DNA of 64,000 nt from Promethearchaeia archaeon (lineage in GTDB: Archaea; Asgardarchaeota; Lokiarchaeia; Sigyniarchaeales; SOKP01): the NCBI GenBank assembly GCA_029856155.1, contig JAHQWL010000023.1, positions 62,001-126,000 of the forward strand, read 5' to 3'. Shown piece by piece: positions 34,304 through 43,494 of this stretch. The position numbers and the translations under genes were made by a program. Positions within the stretch are counted from its first letter, which is position 1. Each line of letters opens with the position of its first letter. Below the pieces are notes generated by a model that was given only the letters and a program-made list of their open reading frames with translations, was not told the DNA's origin and ran no database searches.

Positions 34304-36811
34304 TTAATTAAGATAGGGACCTGTTCTGGACTTTTTATTCATTTTAATTTGATATGGAGTGCCCTCTGCGATGATTTCTCCTCCTTTTGGACCTCCTTCA
34401 GGTCCTAACTCGATTACATAATCACAATACGAGAGAATTTCTGGATCATGCTCAATTATAAGCACAGTATTTCCTTCTTGAACTAATTTTTCAAGTAAAT
34501 CTATTAGTTTAATTGCATCATAAAAAGATAATCCAACAGTAGGTTCATCTAAAATATAGAGGGATGAACCCTTTCTGATTTTCCCTAATTCTTTTGCTAA
34601 TTTTACTCGCTGTGCTTCTCCTCCACTCAGTGTAGGAGCTGGTTGTCCAAGCTCAATATAGCCCATTCCAATATCATCCAATATCTTCAGCACTCTTGAA
34701 ATGCTTTCCTGCGATTTAAATAAATCTGCAGCCTCGGTGACAGTCATTTCGAGTACATCTGATATAGATTTTCCTTTATATTGAATTTCTAAGATCTCTG
34801 GTCTATATCTTAGTCCCTTGCACTCCTTACATGGAATTTCAAAGCTAGTAAGGAAAGAGACTTGAAGATCTTGAACTCCCTGACCTTTACAAGCAGGACA
34901 ACGACCACGATCAGAATTATAAGAAAAATGTCCAGCGGTATACTCTCGCTTTTTAGCCTCACCTGTCTTTGCAAATAAGTTACGAATCTTATCCCATATT
35001 CCTATAAAGGAACAAGGGGTTGAAGTACGAACACGTGAGATGGGTTTTTGATTAACAACAACGACTCCATCAATCTTTTCCCATCCTTCTACTTGTCCAG
35101 AATACTCTAACAGATCTCCCCCGTTTTCCTCCTCCTCTTCACCATTTTCTCCCATTTTTTGTTTTTGATTTTTTGCCCCTCTTTTAAAGTAAGGTTTTAA
35201 TAAGGGAACTAAAGTATCTAAAATAAGAGAGCTTTTTCCAGAACCAGATACACCAGCAATACCCACCATCAAACCCAAAGGAAATTTAACGGTCACATCT
35301 TTCAAATTATTTGTAGTAGCATTCTTGAGTATTAGATATTTTATGTCACCACCAGTTTCTCTATTAACACTAGAATCTTTGTCTGGTAATGAAATATTTC
35401 CTGCAAGAAACTGTCCTGTATATGATTCCTTAATCTCTTTAATGCCTTCAAGTGATCCTTGATATACAATATTACCTCCATCAACACCTGCACCTGGTCC
35501 TATATCAATTATTTCATCTGCCATATCTATAAAATGCTTATCATGTTCGACAACAATAACAGTATTACCTAAATCTTTTAATTGTTGTAAAATATGAACT
35601 AATGAATCTTTCTCTTGCTCGTGCAAACTCATGCTGGGTTCATCTAAGATATAAACCAATGAATCCAATCCTCCATCTAGATGAGTCATTAGTGAAAGCC
35701 TTTGTAATTCTCCTCCGCTTAGTGTAGGTAAGGAACGATGTAAATGTAAATAAGATAATCCAACGTTTATCATTCGGTTTAAGCCCTGTTTGACATTATC
35801 TAGCATTGATCTCCCCTGTGGACTTTGAATATCTTTATCGGTTAATTTTTCAAAGAATTGTTTCACTTGATCAATTGTCATTGTGGCAAGTTCTCCTATA
35901 TGTCTATCTGCAATTTTAACATCTCTTGACTCTTCATTTATGCGAAATCCATGACATTCTTCACACTTTTTCTTTGACATATACTCCTTAGTGATTTTAT
36001 TCTTTCTATATGCACTCTTACCTTCCGTCATCGCGCGTTCCATATGGGGGATAATCCCTTCAAACACTCTTTCTAATTCCCCTTGAAATGTTTTGGACTC
36101 CCACCAAAACTTGAACTTCTTACCTTTACTCCCATAAATGTATAAATCTTTAATTTCTTGTGGTAAATCCTTGTAAGGAGTCTTAATATCAAAATTAAAG
36201 AAATTTGGAAGTTGTTCCACGAACCTAATTTGGTCTGCAAAGCATCCTGAACCCGCTTTAGTAATCTGTATTAAATTCCTATTATAATCTTGAACAATCA
36301 TTTCTTCTATAAAGTGCATTTCATATCCTCGACCCTTACATGCTAAACACATCCCAGAAGGCTCATTAAAGGAGAAATGTTTAATTTGCTTACGCTCGAC
36401 AATCATCCCACATGAATCACATTCTAAAGATGATTGATTTACTGGTTCTTTACAAATTGGGCAGATAAGGATACCCTCTGTTGCGTATAACATCCGGATT
36501 AAACCATAAATACCTGTTTTTGTACCCACTGTTGATCTAGGGTTAAATACTCTTGTAGTCCTTTGCTCAACAGCAACGGTTGGACTTAATCCTTCAATCA
36601 TATTAAAGGGTTTTTCATCTTCAAACTTGGGTGGGAAGCCAATAGATTGAAGATATCGGTTCATCCCTTCGTCAAATATAATATCAAAAGCTAAACTAGA
36701 CTTTCCTGAACCAGATACACCCGTAATAAGGATCATCTTACCCTTAGGAATGTCGACATCTATATCCTTTAAATTATGTATTCTTGCTCCTCTTACTTTT
36801 ATAACATTCAT
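34304..36811 (-). CDS. UvrA-like ABC ATPase, class II (UvrA2-like)
   Basis: 835 residues, about 100 shorter than UvrA, as in class II proteins that lack most of the UvrB-binding domain (D. radiodurans UvrA2, drug-resistance DrrC). Walker A GVSGSGKSS at 31-39 and ~517; signatures LSGGELQRL (~363) and LSGGEAQRVK (~724); zinc CxxC groups CPIC/CDSC, CLACKGRG, CPACKGQG and CKECKG. A Glu-rich insertion (~555-570) separates parts of the second ATPase. The family binds modified DNA and confers tolerance to DNA-binding antibiotics in some producers, so a resistance role is a reasonable inference. ATG preceded by AGGAGT; second-to-last of three large genes in the PadR operon. Confidence 0.9.
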   Translation of the reverse strand: MNVIKVRGARIHNLKDIDVDIPKGKMILITGVSGSGKSSLAFDIIFDEGMNRYLQSIGFPPKFEDEKPFNMIEGLSPTVAVEQRTTRVFNPRSTVGTKTGIYGLIRMLYATEGILICPICKEPVNQSSLECDSCGMIVERKQIKHFSFNEPSGMCLACKGRGYEMHFIEEMIVQDYNRNLIQITKAGSGCFADQIRFVEQLPNFFNFDIKTPYKDLPQEIKDLYIYGSKGKKFKFWWESKTFQGELERVFEGIIPHMERAMTEGKSAYRKNKITKEYMSKKKCEECHGFRINEESRDVKIADRHIGELATMTIDQVKQFFEKLTDKDIQSPQGRSMLDNVKQGLNRMINVGLSYLHLHRSLPTLSGGELQRLSLMTHLDGGLDSLVYILDEPSMSLHEQEKDSLVHILQQLKDLGNTVIVVEHDKHFIDMADEIIDIGPGAGVDGGNIVYQGSLEGIKEIKESYTGQFLAGNISLPDKDSSVNRETGGDIKYLILKNATTNNLKDVTVKFPLGLMVGIAGVSGSGKSSLILDTLVPLLKPYFKRGAKNQKQKMGENGEEEEENGGDLLEYSGQVEGWEKIDGVVVVNQKPISRVRTSTPCSFIGIWDKIRNLFAKTGEAKKREYTAGHFSYNSDRGRCPACKGQGVQDLQVSFLTSFEIPCKECKGLRYRPEILEIQYKGKSISDVLEMTVTEAADLFKSQESISRVLKILDDIGMGYIELGQPAPTLSGGEAQRVKLAKELGKIRKGSSLYILDEPTVGLSFYDAIKLIDLLEKLVQEGNTVLIIEHDPEILSYCDYVIELGPEGGPKGGEIIAEGTPYQIKMNKKSRTGPYLN

Positions 36812-36823
36812 TTTATTACTCCT

Positions 36824-37495
36824 TTATATCTTGGTTTTTATTTTTTGTAAAATATAATAAGCACAATCACTTTCATTAGGATTGGCTTTTACCCATCTAA
36901 TTTCAGCTTCAATGGCTTCAATATTTTTGAATAGATGAGGATCTTTTTTTTCTTTACGAATCTCCTTTATTTTATTATCCAATGGTTCATAATATTCCGT
37001 CCACCAGCAACCCTCAGGCCAGTTCAATTGTTTGATCAGATTGAATCCATACTTGGTTATCAAATCCCGATTTTTATCCATAGTTTTGATAGCCTGTCCA
37101 AGCACTAAATACCCTCCAACCTTTAGGATTCGATGGCATGCTTCGAAGCTTTTCTTAAAACCAATTATCTGCACCACGCCCGCCTCCCAAACTATATCAA
37201 AGTAGTTTTCTGGAAAATCATTTTTTAAAAGGTCCATTCTTTTAGTAAGGATTCTACTTGTAAGGTTTCTTGCCTTTATTTTTTTGTTTAATCGATCTAA
37301 AAGCACTTGGTCAATATCTATAGCAATGATATCACCATTGGACAATTTCGCAAACTCGATGGTAAGAAGACCAGATCCACAACCTAAATCAAGTATTTTC
37401 GGTTTTTCCATCTCTGGAAGCAATTCAAACGCCTCCTTCATGTATTTAAGGAATTTTTCCCTTAACCGTTCAGTATATAGTTCCTTATATGACAT
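36824..37495 (-). CDS. class I SAM-dependent methyltransferase in the UvrA operon
   Basis: 223 residues: motif I ILDLGCGSGLLT (~34-45), AIDIDQ loop, FDIVWEAGVVQII (~108) and CHRILKVGGYLVLG. Substrate unknown; similar enzymes methylate small molecules or rRNA. It lies 8 bp after the DUF3795 gene and 12 bp before the UvrA2-like gene, so it is part of the same transcription unit. Confidence 0.8.
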   Translation of the reverse strand: MSYKELYTERLREKFLKYMKEAFELLPEMEKPKILDLGCGSGLLTIEFAKLSNGDIIAIDIDQVLLDRLNKKIKARNLTSRILTKRMDLLKNDFPENYFDIVWEAGVVQIIGFKKSFEACHRILKVGGYLVLGQAIKTMDKNRDLITKYGFNLIKQLNWPEGCWWTEYYEPLDNKIKEIRKEKKDPHLFKNIEAIEAEIRWVKANPNESDCAYYILQKIKTKI

Positions 37496-37503
37496 TTTTT
37501 TTC

Positions 37504-37935
37504 TTAATTTTTTATATTTGGATTAATTCTATTTCCACAATCAAAACATTCAGCATCATGAACACAAATCTCACCTCCACATTCGGGGCAAGTATAGAGT
37601 TTTTGTTGCTCATGAAGCCACTTCTCGGCTCCGATTTCTTGAACTCTCTTTAAATTATTAATTATGTTCACGGAATATCTATCTTGATATTGAGAATCAA
37701 TTTTTTGTAGCTTTTGACACGGAAATTTATCACATTCATAACAAAAATCTATTTCTTTTTTCAATAAGGCTGGACAATCCCTTCTAATAAATGCACATTT
37801 CTTAAATCTGATTCTGCAACCATCACAACCTTGTTTATACCCTCTCTTCTCCAATTGATCCTTCTTCTTAAGAAGAAATGCACGGCAAGCACCGCAATAT
37901 ATACCACAAGGCGCAGCTAAATTATTATTTACCAT
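37504..37935 (-). CDS. DUF3795 cysteine-rich protein with C-terminal zinc ribbon
   Basis: 143 residues from ATG 37935 (GTGATA 3 nt upstream). The N-terminal half has the DUF3795 signature (CGIYCGACRAF, then CDGCR, CAFIRRDCP, CYECDKFPC). The C-terminus adds a rubredoxin-like zinc ribbon (CPECGGEIC … CFDCGN). About 14 cysteines suggest two or more metal sites. The family function is unknown. An upstream frame overlapping the BtrH-like gene exists but is unlikely to be translated. The gene lies 11 bp after the BtrH-like gene. Confidence 0.8.
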   Translation of the reverse strand: MVNNNLAAPCGIYCGACRAFLLKKKDQLEKRGYKQGCDGCRIRFKKCAFIRRDCPALLKKEIDFCYECDKFPCQKLQKIDSQYQDRYSVNIINNLKRVQEIGAEKWLHEQQKLYTCPECGGEICVHDAECFDCGNRINPNIKN

Positions 37936-37946
37936 TTTATCACGAT

Positions 37947-39083
37947 CTAATTTTTTATTTTTGATAGTCTTGTAAATAAATCTTCTTCTTTTGAGAGGAT
38001 TTGTAATGCGATATTGTGTAGCTCCCCAAAATCTACATGGTTTATACAATCATCTTTATATTTATCTGCAGCATTCTTCAACCTTTCTGCGATCAGGGTC
38101 CAATTCTTAGCGGATTCCCCAATTATCGGAATACACTCCCCAAGAATCTTGAATTCATTGATTTTCCATGCTCTGGTACCCTCTTTAAGCTCAGGATGTG
38201 TTAATAATTCCTCTAAAAATGATTTATAAAGCTTTCTGAAAGATGCTCCTCCTGTACCCCATGTTTCAATATATCCATAAGTAAGCTCAAACATTAGGCT
38301 TGCTAAGGAAATTTCATTACCTTTAGAGTTTGTTATGCTTTTATTTAATTTATCTTCCCATGTGAGGATAGAATTAGCAAATCCCTTTAATCCTTGGATG
38401 CCGTTATAATTCATCGAGGGTCGTAGCATATTATTAACGACTCGTTGAATCGCTAATCTAACTCCCCCAGTTAAAGGTGGGTGCTTACCATCGGGGCGAG
38501 GAGTCATAGAGAACTGAGTATTACTTGGATGTAAAAATTTAGGTCCATATGTAGAGCTTCTTGCTGTCTTCAATATATCAATTGGGACTTTTTGAAATCC
38601 CTCAAATTCGGTATCTCCTATAAATGCTAGTCCTTTCTCCTCATCATATCCAGCTAATGTTATTGCATGCCCACCAAAATGAGCTTCGTCAAGTCTTTCA
38701 TCGAAACCTTCATAAGGCATATATGCAATATCTACTTTTAAAATAAGAGGTATATTTTGAGTTAGCATCCTTTTTGATTCTTCCCAAGCTTTATCTGCAC
38801 TTGTGAATGATTGTTTTCTGAATGTAATGCCTAACAAACGACACGCCAGACTATTAGGCTCAATGGTGCCTTGCTTTCCTCCCAAGAAGAAAGGGATATC
38901 AGAATCTGGTATAAATGAAATTTGACCTGCTGTATCAAAATAACCGAAACCCATGGTACCATCCAGACCGAATGCCATAGCCTCAGACATTGGAAATCCA
39001 TAATACTCGAAAAGATCTCTCATTGAAGAAGACTCGCAGTGATATCCGTTTCTATGTACGAAATTCTTAACAATATGTTTCAT
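37947..39083 (-). CDS. BtrH-like cysteine acyltransferase/peptidase-fold protein (with DUF4872-like C-terminus)
   Basis: 378 residues. Residues 1-160 match the BtrH N-terminal domain, a papain-like fold: GYHCESSSMRDLFEYYG with candidate nucleophile C16, then GGHAITLAGYD (H139) and IGDTEF (D157). Residues ~165-370 resemble the DUF4872 region that follows it. BtrH of butirosin biosynthesis transfers an acyl chain from a carrier protein to an aminoglycoside; other members are peptidase- or amidase-like. Here it could modify or cleave a small molecule or peptide. It overlaps the padR stop by 4 bp (ATGA). Confidence 0.75.
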   Translation of the reverse strand: MKHIVKNFVHRNGYHCESSSMRDLFEYYGFPMSEAMAFGLDGTMGFGYFDTAGQISFIPDSDIPFFLGGKQGTIEPNSLACRLLGITFRKQSFTSADKAWEESKRMLTQNIPLILKVDIAYMPYEGFDERLDEAHFGGHAITLAGYDEEKGLAFIGDTEFEGFQKVPIDILKTARSSTYGPKFLHPSNTQFSMTPRPDGKHPPLTGGVRLAIQRVVNNMLRPSMNYNGIQGLKGFANSILTWEDKLNKSITNSKGNEISLASLMFELTYGYIETWGTGGASFRKLYKSFLEELLTHPELKEGTRAWKINEFKILGECIPIIGESAKNWTLIAERLKNAADKYKDDCINHVDFGELHNIALQILSKEEDLFTRLSKIKN

Positions 39084-39709
39084 TTTTCCTCTACTTCGTT
39101 TGCTTCATAATCATTAGGATTGATTTGACCTCTAACTTTTGTGATTTCGTCTAAAACCAATTTGAAAAATTCCTCATCAGTTTTAAGAATTTTAATAGGG
39201 TGTATAAAGAGTCCTGTTACGTTAATTGGCATTTTTGAAAAATTTGATAGGATTTCATCCAACATAATTTTTAATTCCTTTCTATGTTTCTTTATAATTT
39301 CTAAAGAATGGTTAAATACTTCAATTTGCTCTTCGGGACTTAGAATTGGAAACATTGAAAAAGCAACATAGAAGTCTTCATCATTTTTTCCTGTATAATT
39401 ATATAACACCTCATAAACTTTAGTCCTCAAGACTTCATATCCATAATTCTTGATCTTATAGATTTTTCGAGTCCTACCATCTATTTCTTCTTCATAACTT
39501 TCTACTAATTCATCATTTTCAAGCCTTTCTAAAGTTCTATAAATTGTTGAAAATGAAAAATCAACTCCTATGTTCGTCCAATCCCGCATTCCTCTCTCTT
39601 CAATCCTTTTATTGATATCATACGCATGGCAACCACCTTCATGCATTTTCTCGTTAATTAAGCCCAATAAGACAAAAGCTCGATGTTTTAAGGTATAATC
39701 TTCAGTCAA
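39080..39709 (-). CDS. PadR-family transcriptional regulator
   Basis: 209 residues: an N-terminal PadR winged helix (FVLLGLINEKMHEGGCHAYDI, FSFSTIYRTLERLENDELVESYEE, wing with GRTRKIYKI) and a helical C-terminal dimerisation domain. It is the first gene of the UvrA operon and overlaps the next by 4 bp. PadR proteins typically derepress efflux or detoxification genes when they bind drugs or phenolics, so it likely senses the compound the operon deals with. TTG start; a perfect inverted repeat lies 24-50 bp upstream. Confidence 0.85.
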   Translation of the reverse strand: MTEDYTLKHRAFVLLGLINEKMHEGGCHAYDINKRIEERGMRDWTNIGVDFSFSTIYRTLERLENDELVESYEEEIDGRTRKIYKIKNYGYEVLRTKVYEVLYNYTGKNDEDFYVAFSMFPILSPEEQIEVFNHSLEIIKKHRKELKIMLDEILSNFSKMPINVTGLFIHPIKILKTDEEFFKLVLDEITKVRGQINPNDYEANEVEEK

Positions 39710-39732
39710 GATTGTTCATTATTATTTGCATT

Positions 39733-39759
39733 TTTAAATAATTGACAATATTATTTAAA
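39733..39759. promoter_or_regulatory. inverted repeat at the padR operon promoter
   Basis: Perfect 10-bp arms TTTAAATAAT (39733-39742) and ATTATTTAAA (39750-39759) with spacer TGACAAT. On the minus strand the arm nearer padR would serve as the TATA box about 25 bp before the start codon, so a bound PadR dimer would block the whole UvrA operon. TGACAAT recurs as TGACAATATG near 39807. Confidence 0.5.
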
Positions 39760-39927
39760 TGAAAAATAAGAAAGTTGTATATTTAAATATTTGCAAAAAA
39801 TAAAAAATGACAATATGAATAAAAAATGTGAAAACTTGACATTGAAAGATTAAAAATCCCTACTAAAGATGAATAATCCTTAATTAATTATTATTAATTT
39901 ATCAAAATAATATTAGGTGTTAAATAT

Positions 39928-40260
39928 ATGGATATGAAGGAAATTATAAAAAATTGTCAATTAACTGAGGAAGAAATGCAAGAATATTTACGAGTAACTA
40001 AAAAAATTGACCATAAAGAAGATCATAGACGAGCTTATAGAACTATGATGAATAAGACGAGGAGAAAATTATTAAAATTCATAGGAACAAATATAAAAAC
40101 ATCTGAACAAATAAAGAATACATTTCATGAAGAAGAGGGCCAACTAATATATCATTTATCAATGTTAGAACAATTATTATACATAATGAATACAAAAAGC
40201 GGTTGGAAAGCAACCCCAAGAGGGATAGGTTTTTTGAATAATGCAATTATGGGAGATTAA
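39928..40260 (+). CDS. winged-helix transcriptional regulator
   Basis: A 110-residue protein with an ArsR-like winged helix: MNKTRRKLLKFIGTNIKTSEQIKN, then EEGQLIYHLSMLEQLLYIMN and a wing with GWKATPRGIGFLN. Divergent from the padR operon with 218 bp between; part of the shared region holds the inverted repeat. The target is unknown. Confidence 0.65.
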   Translation: MDMKEIIKNCQLTEEEMQEYLRVTKKIDHKEDHRRAYRTMMNKTRRKLLKFIGTNIKTSEQIKNTFHEEEGQLIYHLSMLEQLLYIMNTKSGWKATPRGIGFLNNAIMGD

Positions 40261-40292
40261 GACTGTAGCAGAAAAATAAGTTTCCAATTTTT

Positions 40293-40436
40293 AATTTTTT
40301 CAATTTTGGAGTACACTTACCTATTATCATACCTGCCGCTTTACTATCGAGTTTTATCTATGTTCCTATATATAAGAAAACAGGAAATGTAATCTCAAGA
40401 GAAAAATATAAGAGAAAATTTGTTCTCTTATATTGA
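40293..40436 (+). pseudogene. relic copying the C-terminus of the downstream alpha/beta hydrolase
   Basis: The frame encodes …FNFGVHLPIIIPAALLSS… to YKKTGNVIS, nearly the same as residues near the end of the hydrolase gene (42100-42215), at both DNA and protein level, then diverges to a TGA at 40434. No start codon is present. It is therefore a partial, decaying duplicate placed just upstream of the intact gene. The rest of 40261-40558 holds a hairpin (40405-40434) and AT-rich DNA. Confidence 0.75.
40405..40434. repeat. perfect 12-bp inverted repeat (hairpin)
   Basis: AATATAAGAGAA (40405-40416) and TTCTCTTATATT (40423-40434) flank a 6-base loop, exactly where the relic stops resembling its parent. 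It has no T-tract on the plus strand, so it is more likely a protein site or recombination scar than a terminator. Confidence 0.5.
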
Positions 40437-40558
40437 GATTTGAAAAGGTAAAAATGATGAAAAATTACTCATAGTAGTTCATTAAATTTATAAAAGGAGA
40501 AATCAAAACAAAATATATACTTTTTAAATTTTAACAAAAACTGAATGTGAAAAACAAT

Positions 40559-42259
40559 ATGAGCAGAATTATTACGAAAAAAAGAATAATTTTGATTTTG
40601 GTTTTCCTCTCTGTTTTTATATTGGGAACCGTTTTAATCTTTACAGTCCCTTTAAGTGTTAAAAGCACTTATGGGCTTACAACGCATACTTCAGATGGAG
40701 TAATGATTTATTTTAATGTCTTCGAACCACAAGAAAGTTATTATCAAAAGTATAATGGCAACAATCCTAAAAAAGCTGTTATAATAGGGCATGGGCACAT
40801 GGCAAATAAAGAAATATTGAAAGGGTACGCTATTGAATTGGCTAATGCGGGTTTTGTTGCCGTAGTGTTTGATTTCAGAGGACACGGACAAAGCCTCGGG
40901 GAAATCGATCGAGGGGCGATAATTGATGAGGTTCGGGCTATTAAAGGGTATTTAAATTCTAGAGATGATATCGACATAAATAATCTTGGATATATAGGTT
41001 ATTCTATGGGGGGCTTCCCAGGAAATCAAATTATTTCAGAAGATACCGATTTTAAGTGTTTCATTGGAATTGGAACGGGGCTGCCCACAGAAGATTATCA
41101 CCCTGAATATTCAATAAAAGCCAGTTCTAATCGAAGCTTAAATATCCTCATGATTCAAGCTCGATTTGACGAGGCAGTTACTGTATCAAGACTAAAAGAC
41201 GGTATGGCATTAAGACTCAATATGACTCCTGAGGATATCGATGTAAATAAACTTTATGGAAGCTTTCAAGACGACAACGCTTCAATGATCTTCCTAGACG
41301 ACAACACTAATCATTTATTACTCGCGTGGGATCAAGATTTTATAAGAGAAGCTAGAAATTGGGTGATTAGTACATTTCCAGATGTAAGACAACCCGACGA
41401 GAATTTTTATGTAAATCTTAGGGTAATTATTCTAATAATTCAATTATTTGGCGGTATTGGTTTGTTTTTTTTAATAATTGATCCTCTTTACGAATCAATC
41501 TTGAAAATTAGAAAAGTAAATCGAGAGGAAGAAGCAATTTTAAAAATAGATTTGCCTGATGTGTCAATAACTAATTTAGCATTACGAACAGTTGCATATT
41601 CTTTAATCCTTGGCTTACCTGGAATACTTATTTTTATGCCTTTATACTTCTTTCCTTTATTTACAGCTGGAAATGTTTTAATGCTCTTATGCGGTCAAAT
41701 GTTTGCAATTTTAATTTTACTTTGGAGAATTGGGAAGAAAGCTGACACTTCTTTAAAACACATCTTAATTGGGCCTTTTAAGAGTAGAAAGACTTTCATT
41801 AACCAAATACTATTAGGAGTAATCTTAACAACCATTTTGTATATAATCATCTATTTATCAATAGGACTAAACTATTTTGCTATACTACCATCTCTCACTA
41901 AACTAGTATACATTCCAATTTGCTTTGTGATTTGTTTCTTTGTCTTTCTCATATACAGCTTACTAAACCAAACAGTGCTCCAAAATAAAATCAAGGATGG
42001 CCTTAAAGGACAGATAATATCAGGAATGATTACTTTTGGCGTACAAATTTTGTACATGATATTATTTCTTCTACTTTTTAGCTTTTTATTAGGAAGTTTT
42101 TTTAATTTTGGAGTCTACTTACCTATTACCATACCTACCACTTTATTATCGAGTTTTGTCTATGTTGCTATATATAAGAAAACAGGGAATATAATCTCAA
42201 GTACATTAATAAACAGCTTTATCGTTACAATGATAACCATTACGGTATCAGTTATTTAA
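40559..42259 (+). CDS. alpha/beta hydrolase with C-terminal multi-pass membrane domain
   Basis: 566 residues. A membrane segment (~10-35) leads to an extracytoplasmic alpha/beta hydrolase: oxyanion region GHGHM, FDFRGHGQS, nucleophile GYSMGG (S149), and later Asp (~204) and His (~259) of the triad. Residues ~280-565 contain about eight hydrophobic segments. The hydrolase would act on a substrate at the outer membrane face. ATG 40559 is preferred to GTG 40547, which lacks a better-placed SD. A partial copy of its last segment lies upstream at 40293-40436. Confidence 0.75.
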   Translation: MSRIITKKRIILILVFLSVFILGTVLIFTVPLSVKSTYGLTTHTSDGVMIYFNVFEPQESYYQKYNGNNPKKAVIIGHGHMANKEILKGYAIELANAGFVAVVFDFRGHGQSLGEIDRGAIIDEVRAIKGYLNSRDDIDINNLGYIGYSMGGFPGNQIISEDTDFKCFIGIGTGLPTEDYHPEYSIKASSNRSLNILMIQARFDEAVTVSRLKDGMALRLNMTPEDIDVNKLYGSFQDDNASMIFLDDNTNHLLLAWDQDFIREARNWVISTFPDVRQPDENFYVNLRVIILIIQLFGGIGLFFLIIDPLYESILKIRKVNREEEAILKIDLPDVSITNLALRTVAYSLILGLPGILIFMPLYFFPLFTAGNVLMLLCGQMFAILILLWRIGKKADTSLKHILIGPFKSRKTFINQILLGVILTTILYIIIYLSIGLNYFAILPSLTKLVYIPICFVICFFVFLIYSLLNQTVLQNKIKDGLKGQIISGMITFGVQILYMILFLLLFSFLLGSFFNFGVYLPITIPTTLLSSFVYVAIYKKTGNIISSTLINSFIVTMITITVSVI

Positions 42260-42326
42260 ATTCCAACTTCTTTTTTTTTTGTAAATATTATTGAGATTAA
42301 TTAAAAATAGAAAATTAATTAAATAT

Positions 42327-42701
42327 ATGGAAAAAAAATTAATTTTTATTCGTTTTACCTTCTGGTATGGTGCTATTCTTGATTTTTTGGTTTTCCTGGA
42401 TATGATTATTTCAATAATATTTGAATTTTCAGTTTCACTGAAGAATGTAAGCACAGATGTCTCTTATAATTATCAAACGGGAACGGGAGCATTTTTAATG
42501 TTAGGGTGGACAATTCTACTTATATGGGCTGATCGTAATCCAATCGAGCGGAAAGATGTTCTACTTCTTACAGCAATACCGGTTGTTATTGGTATTACCT
42601 TTATAAATATCCTGTATACTTACTTCTGGTTTCTTTCACTTATTACTCTCTTTATTTTCATAATTGCTTATTTATTAGCAAGATCAATTGATTCAAGGTA
42701 A
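42327..42701 (+). CDS. hypothetical membrane protein
   Basis: About 124 residues with four hydrophobic segments; no family recognised. The first ATG is 42327 (a TTG at 42291 is in frame but less likely). It lies between the membrane hydrolase and another small membrane protein. Confidence 0.5.
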   Translation: MEKKLIFIRFTFWYGAILDFLVFLDMIISIIFEFSVSLKNVSTDVSYNYQTGTGAFLMLGWTILLIWADRNPIERKDVLLLTAIPVVIGITFINILYTYFWFLSLITLFIFIIAYLLARSIDSR

Positions 42702-42847
42702 ATTAAGTATATTAATTAGAAAATTGCTTAATGAAATTAGATACAATAAATTTCATCAAATAAGTGTTTAATTAAATTTATATAATAACATCACATATTC
42801 ATTCTTAACATTCAATTTATCTTATAAATTAGAAGGTTGAATTAAAA

Positions 42848-43267
42848 ATGAGCGAAAAAAAAAAAGATTCAAATGAGTTATTAAACTTTTTGATGATAAT
42901 AATTGGACTTATTTTCGTTATTAAAGCAATCATGGAATTCTTAGCCTGGGCGGGTATTTATACACCAAGTTGGGCTGTTACCGATGCAGTACTTTCTGTT
43001 TTTGGGGGGCAAGCTATCATTTCAATGTTATTAGGATTCTGGTGTTTAGTCGCCGGTATTGGATTGTTTAGAGAAGAGGAATATGCATTGGGAATGGGAT
43101 TGGTTGTACTAAGCATAATGGCAGCATCGGGGATTATGACAATGATTGGATGGGTTGGAGGCTCTTTTGATGTAGCATATTGGCCCAATTATTTAATAAT
43201 TGTTGCTACAATCGTCGGTGTCTTAGGATTTTTATGGTTACTTTTTACTTACAAGAGATATGATTAA
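42848..43267 (+). CDS. four-helix hypothetical membrane protein
   Basis: 139 residues with a charged N-terminus (SEKKKDSNE) and four hydrophobic helices; small residues and tryptophans are frequent (AWAGIYTPSWAV, GFWCLVAGIGLF). No family recognised. A TATA-like TTTATATAATA lies at 42777-42787. The 227 bp after it (43268-43494) are AT-rich without a gene. Confidence 0.6.
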   Translation: MSEKKKDSNELLNFLMIIIGLIFVIKAIMEFLAWAGIYTPSWAVTDAVLSVFGGQAIISMLLGFWCLVAGIGLFREEEYALGMGLVVLSIMAASGIMTMIGWVGGSFDVAYWPNYLIIVATIVGVLGFLWLLFTYKRYD

Positions 43268-43494
43268 ACTGACGATTTTTACCAATTTTTAATTATTAAT
43301 TCTTTTTTTTAATATTTCGTATTATTTTTTAAATTTTATCTTAATGAAAAAAAAAAATAAAATGTAATTTTAGTTTTTCATCTAATTTTTAACTTTATCT
43401 CAAAACAATATACAAAACCTTTTCTCAATAAATTAAAATTTCAAATCTCATTTTACATACCATCTTTGGAATAAAATAATGCAAGCTTAGGAAA

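Noticed and set aside
37936..38049. Longer start for the DUF3795 gene
   Set aside because: The extra 38 residues overlap the upstream gene, are basic and unlike the family, whose signature begins just after the ATG at 37935.
40405..40434. Transcription terminator at the 12-bp hairpin
   Set aside because: No T-tract follows it, and archaeal termination relies mainly on T-tracts; an operator or recombination scar is more likely.
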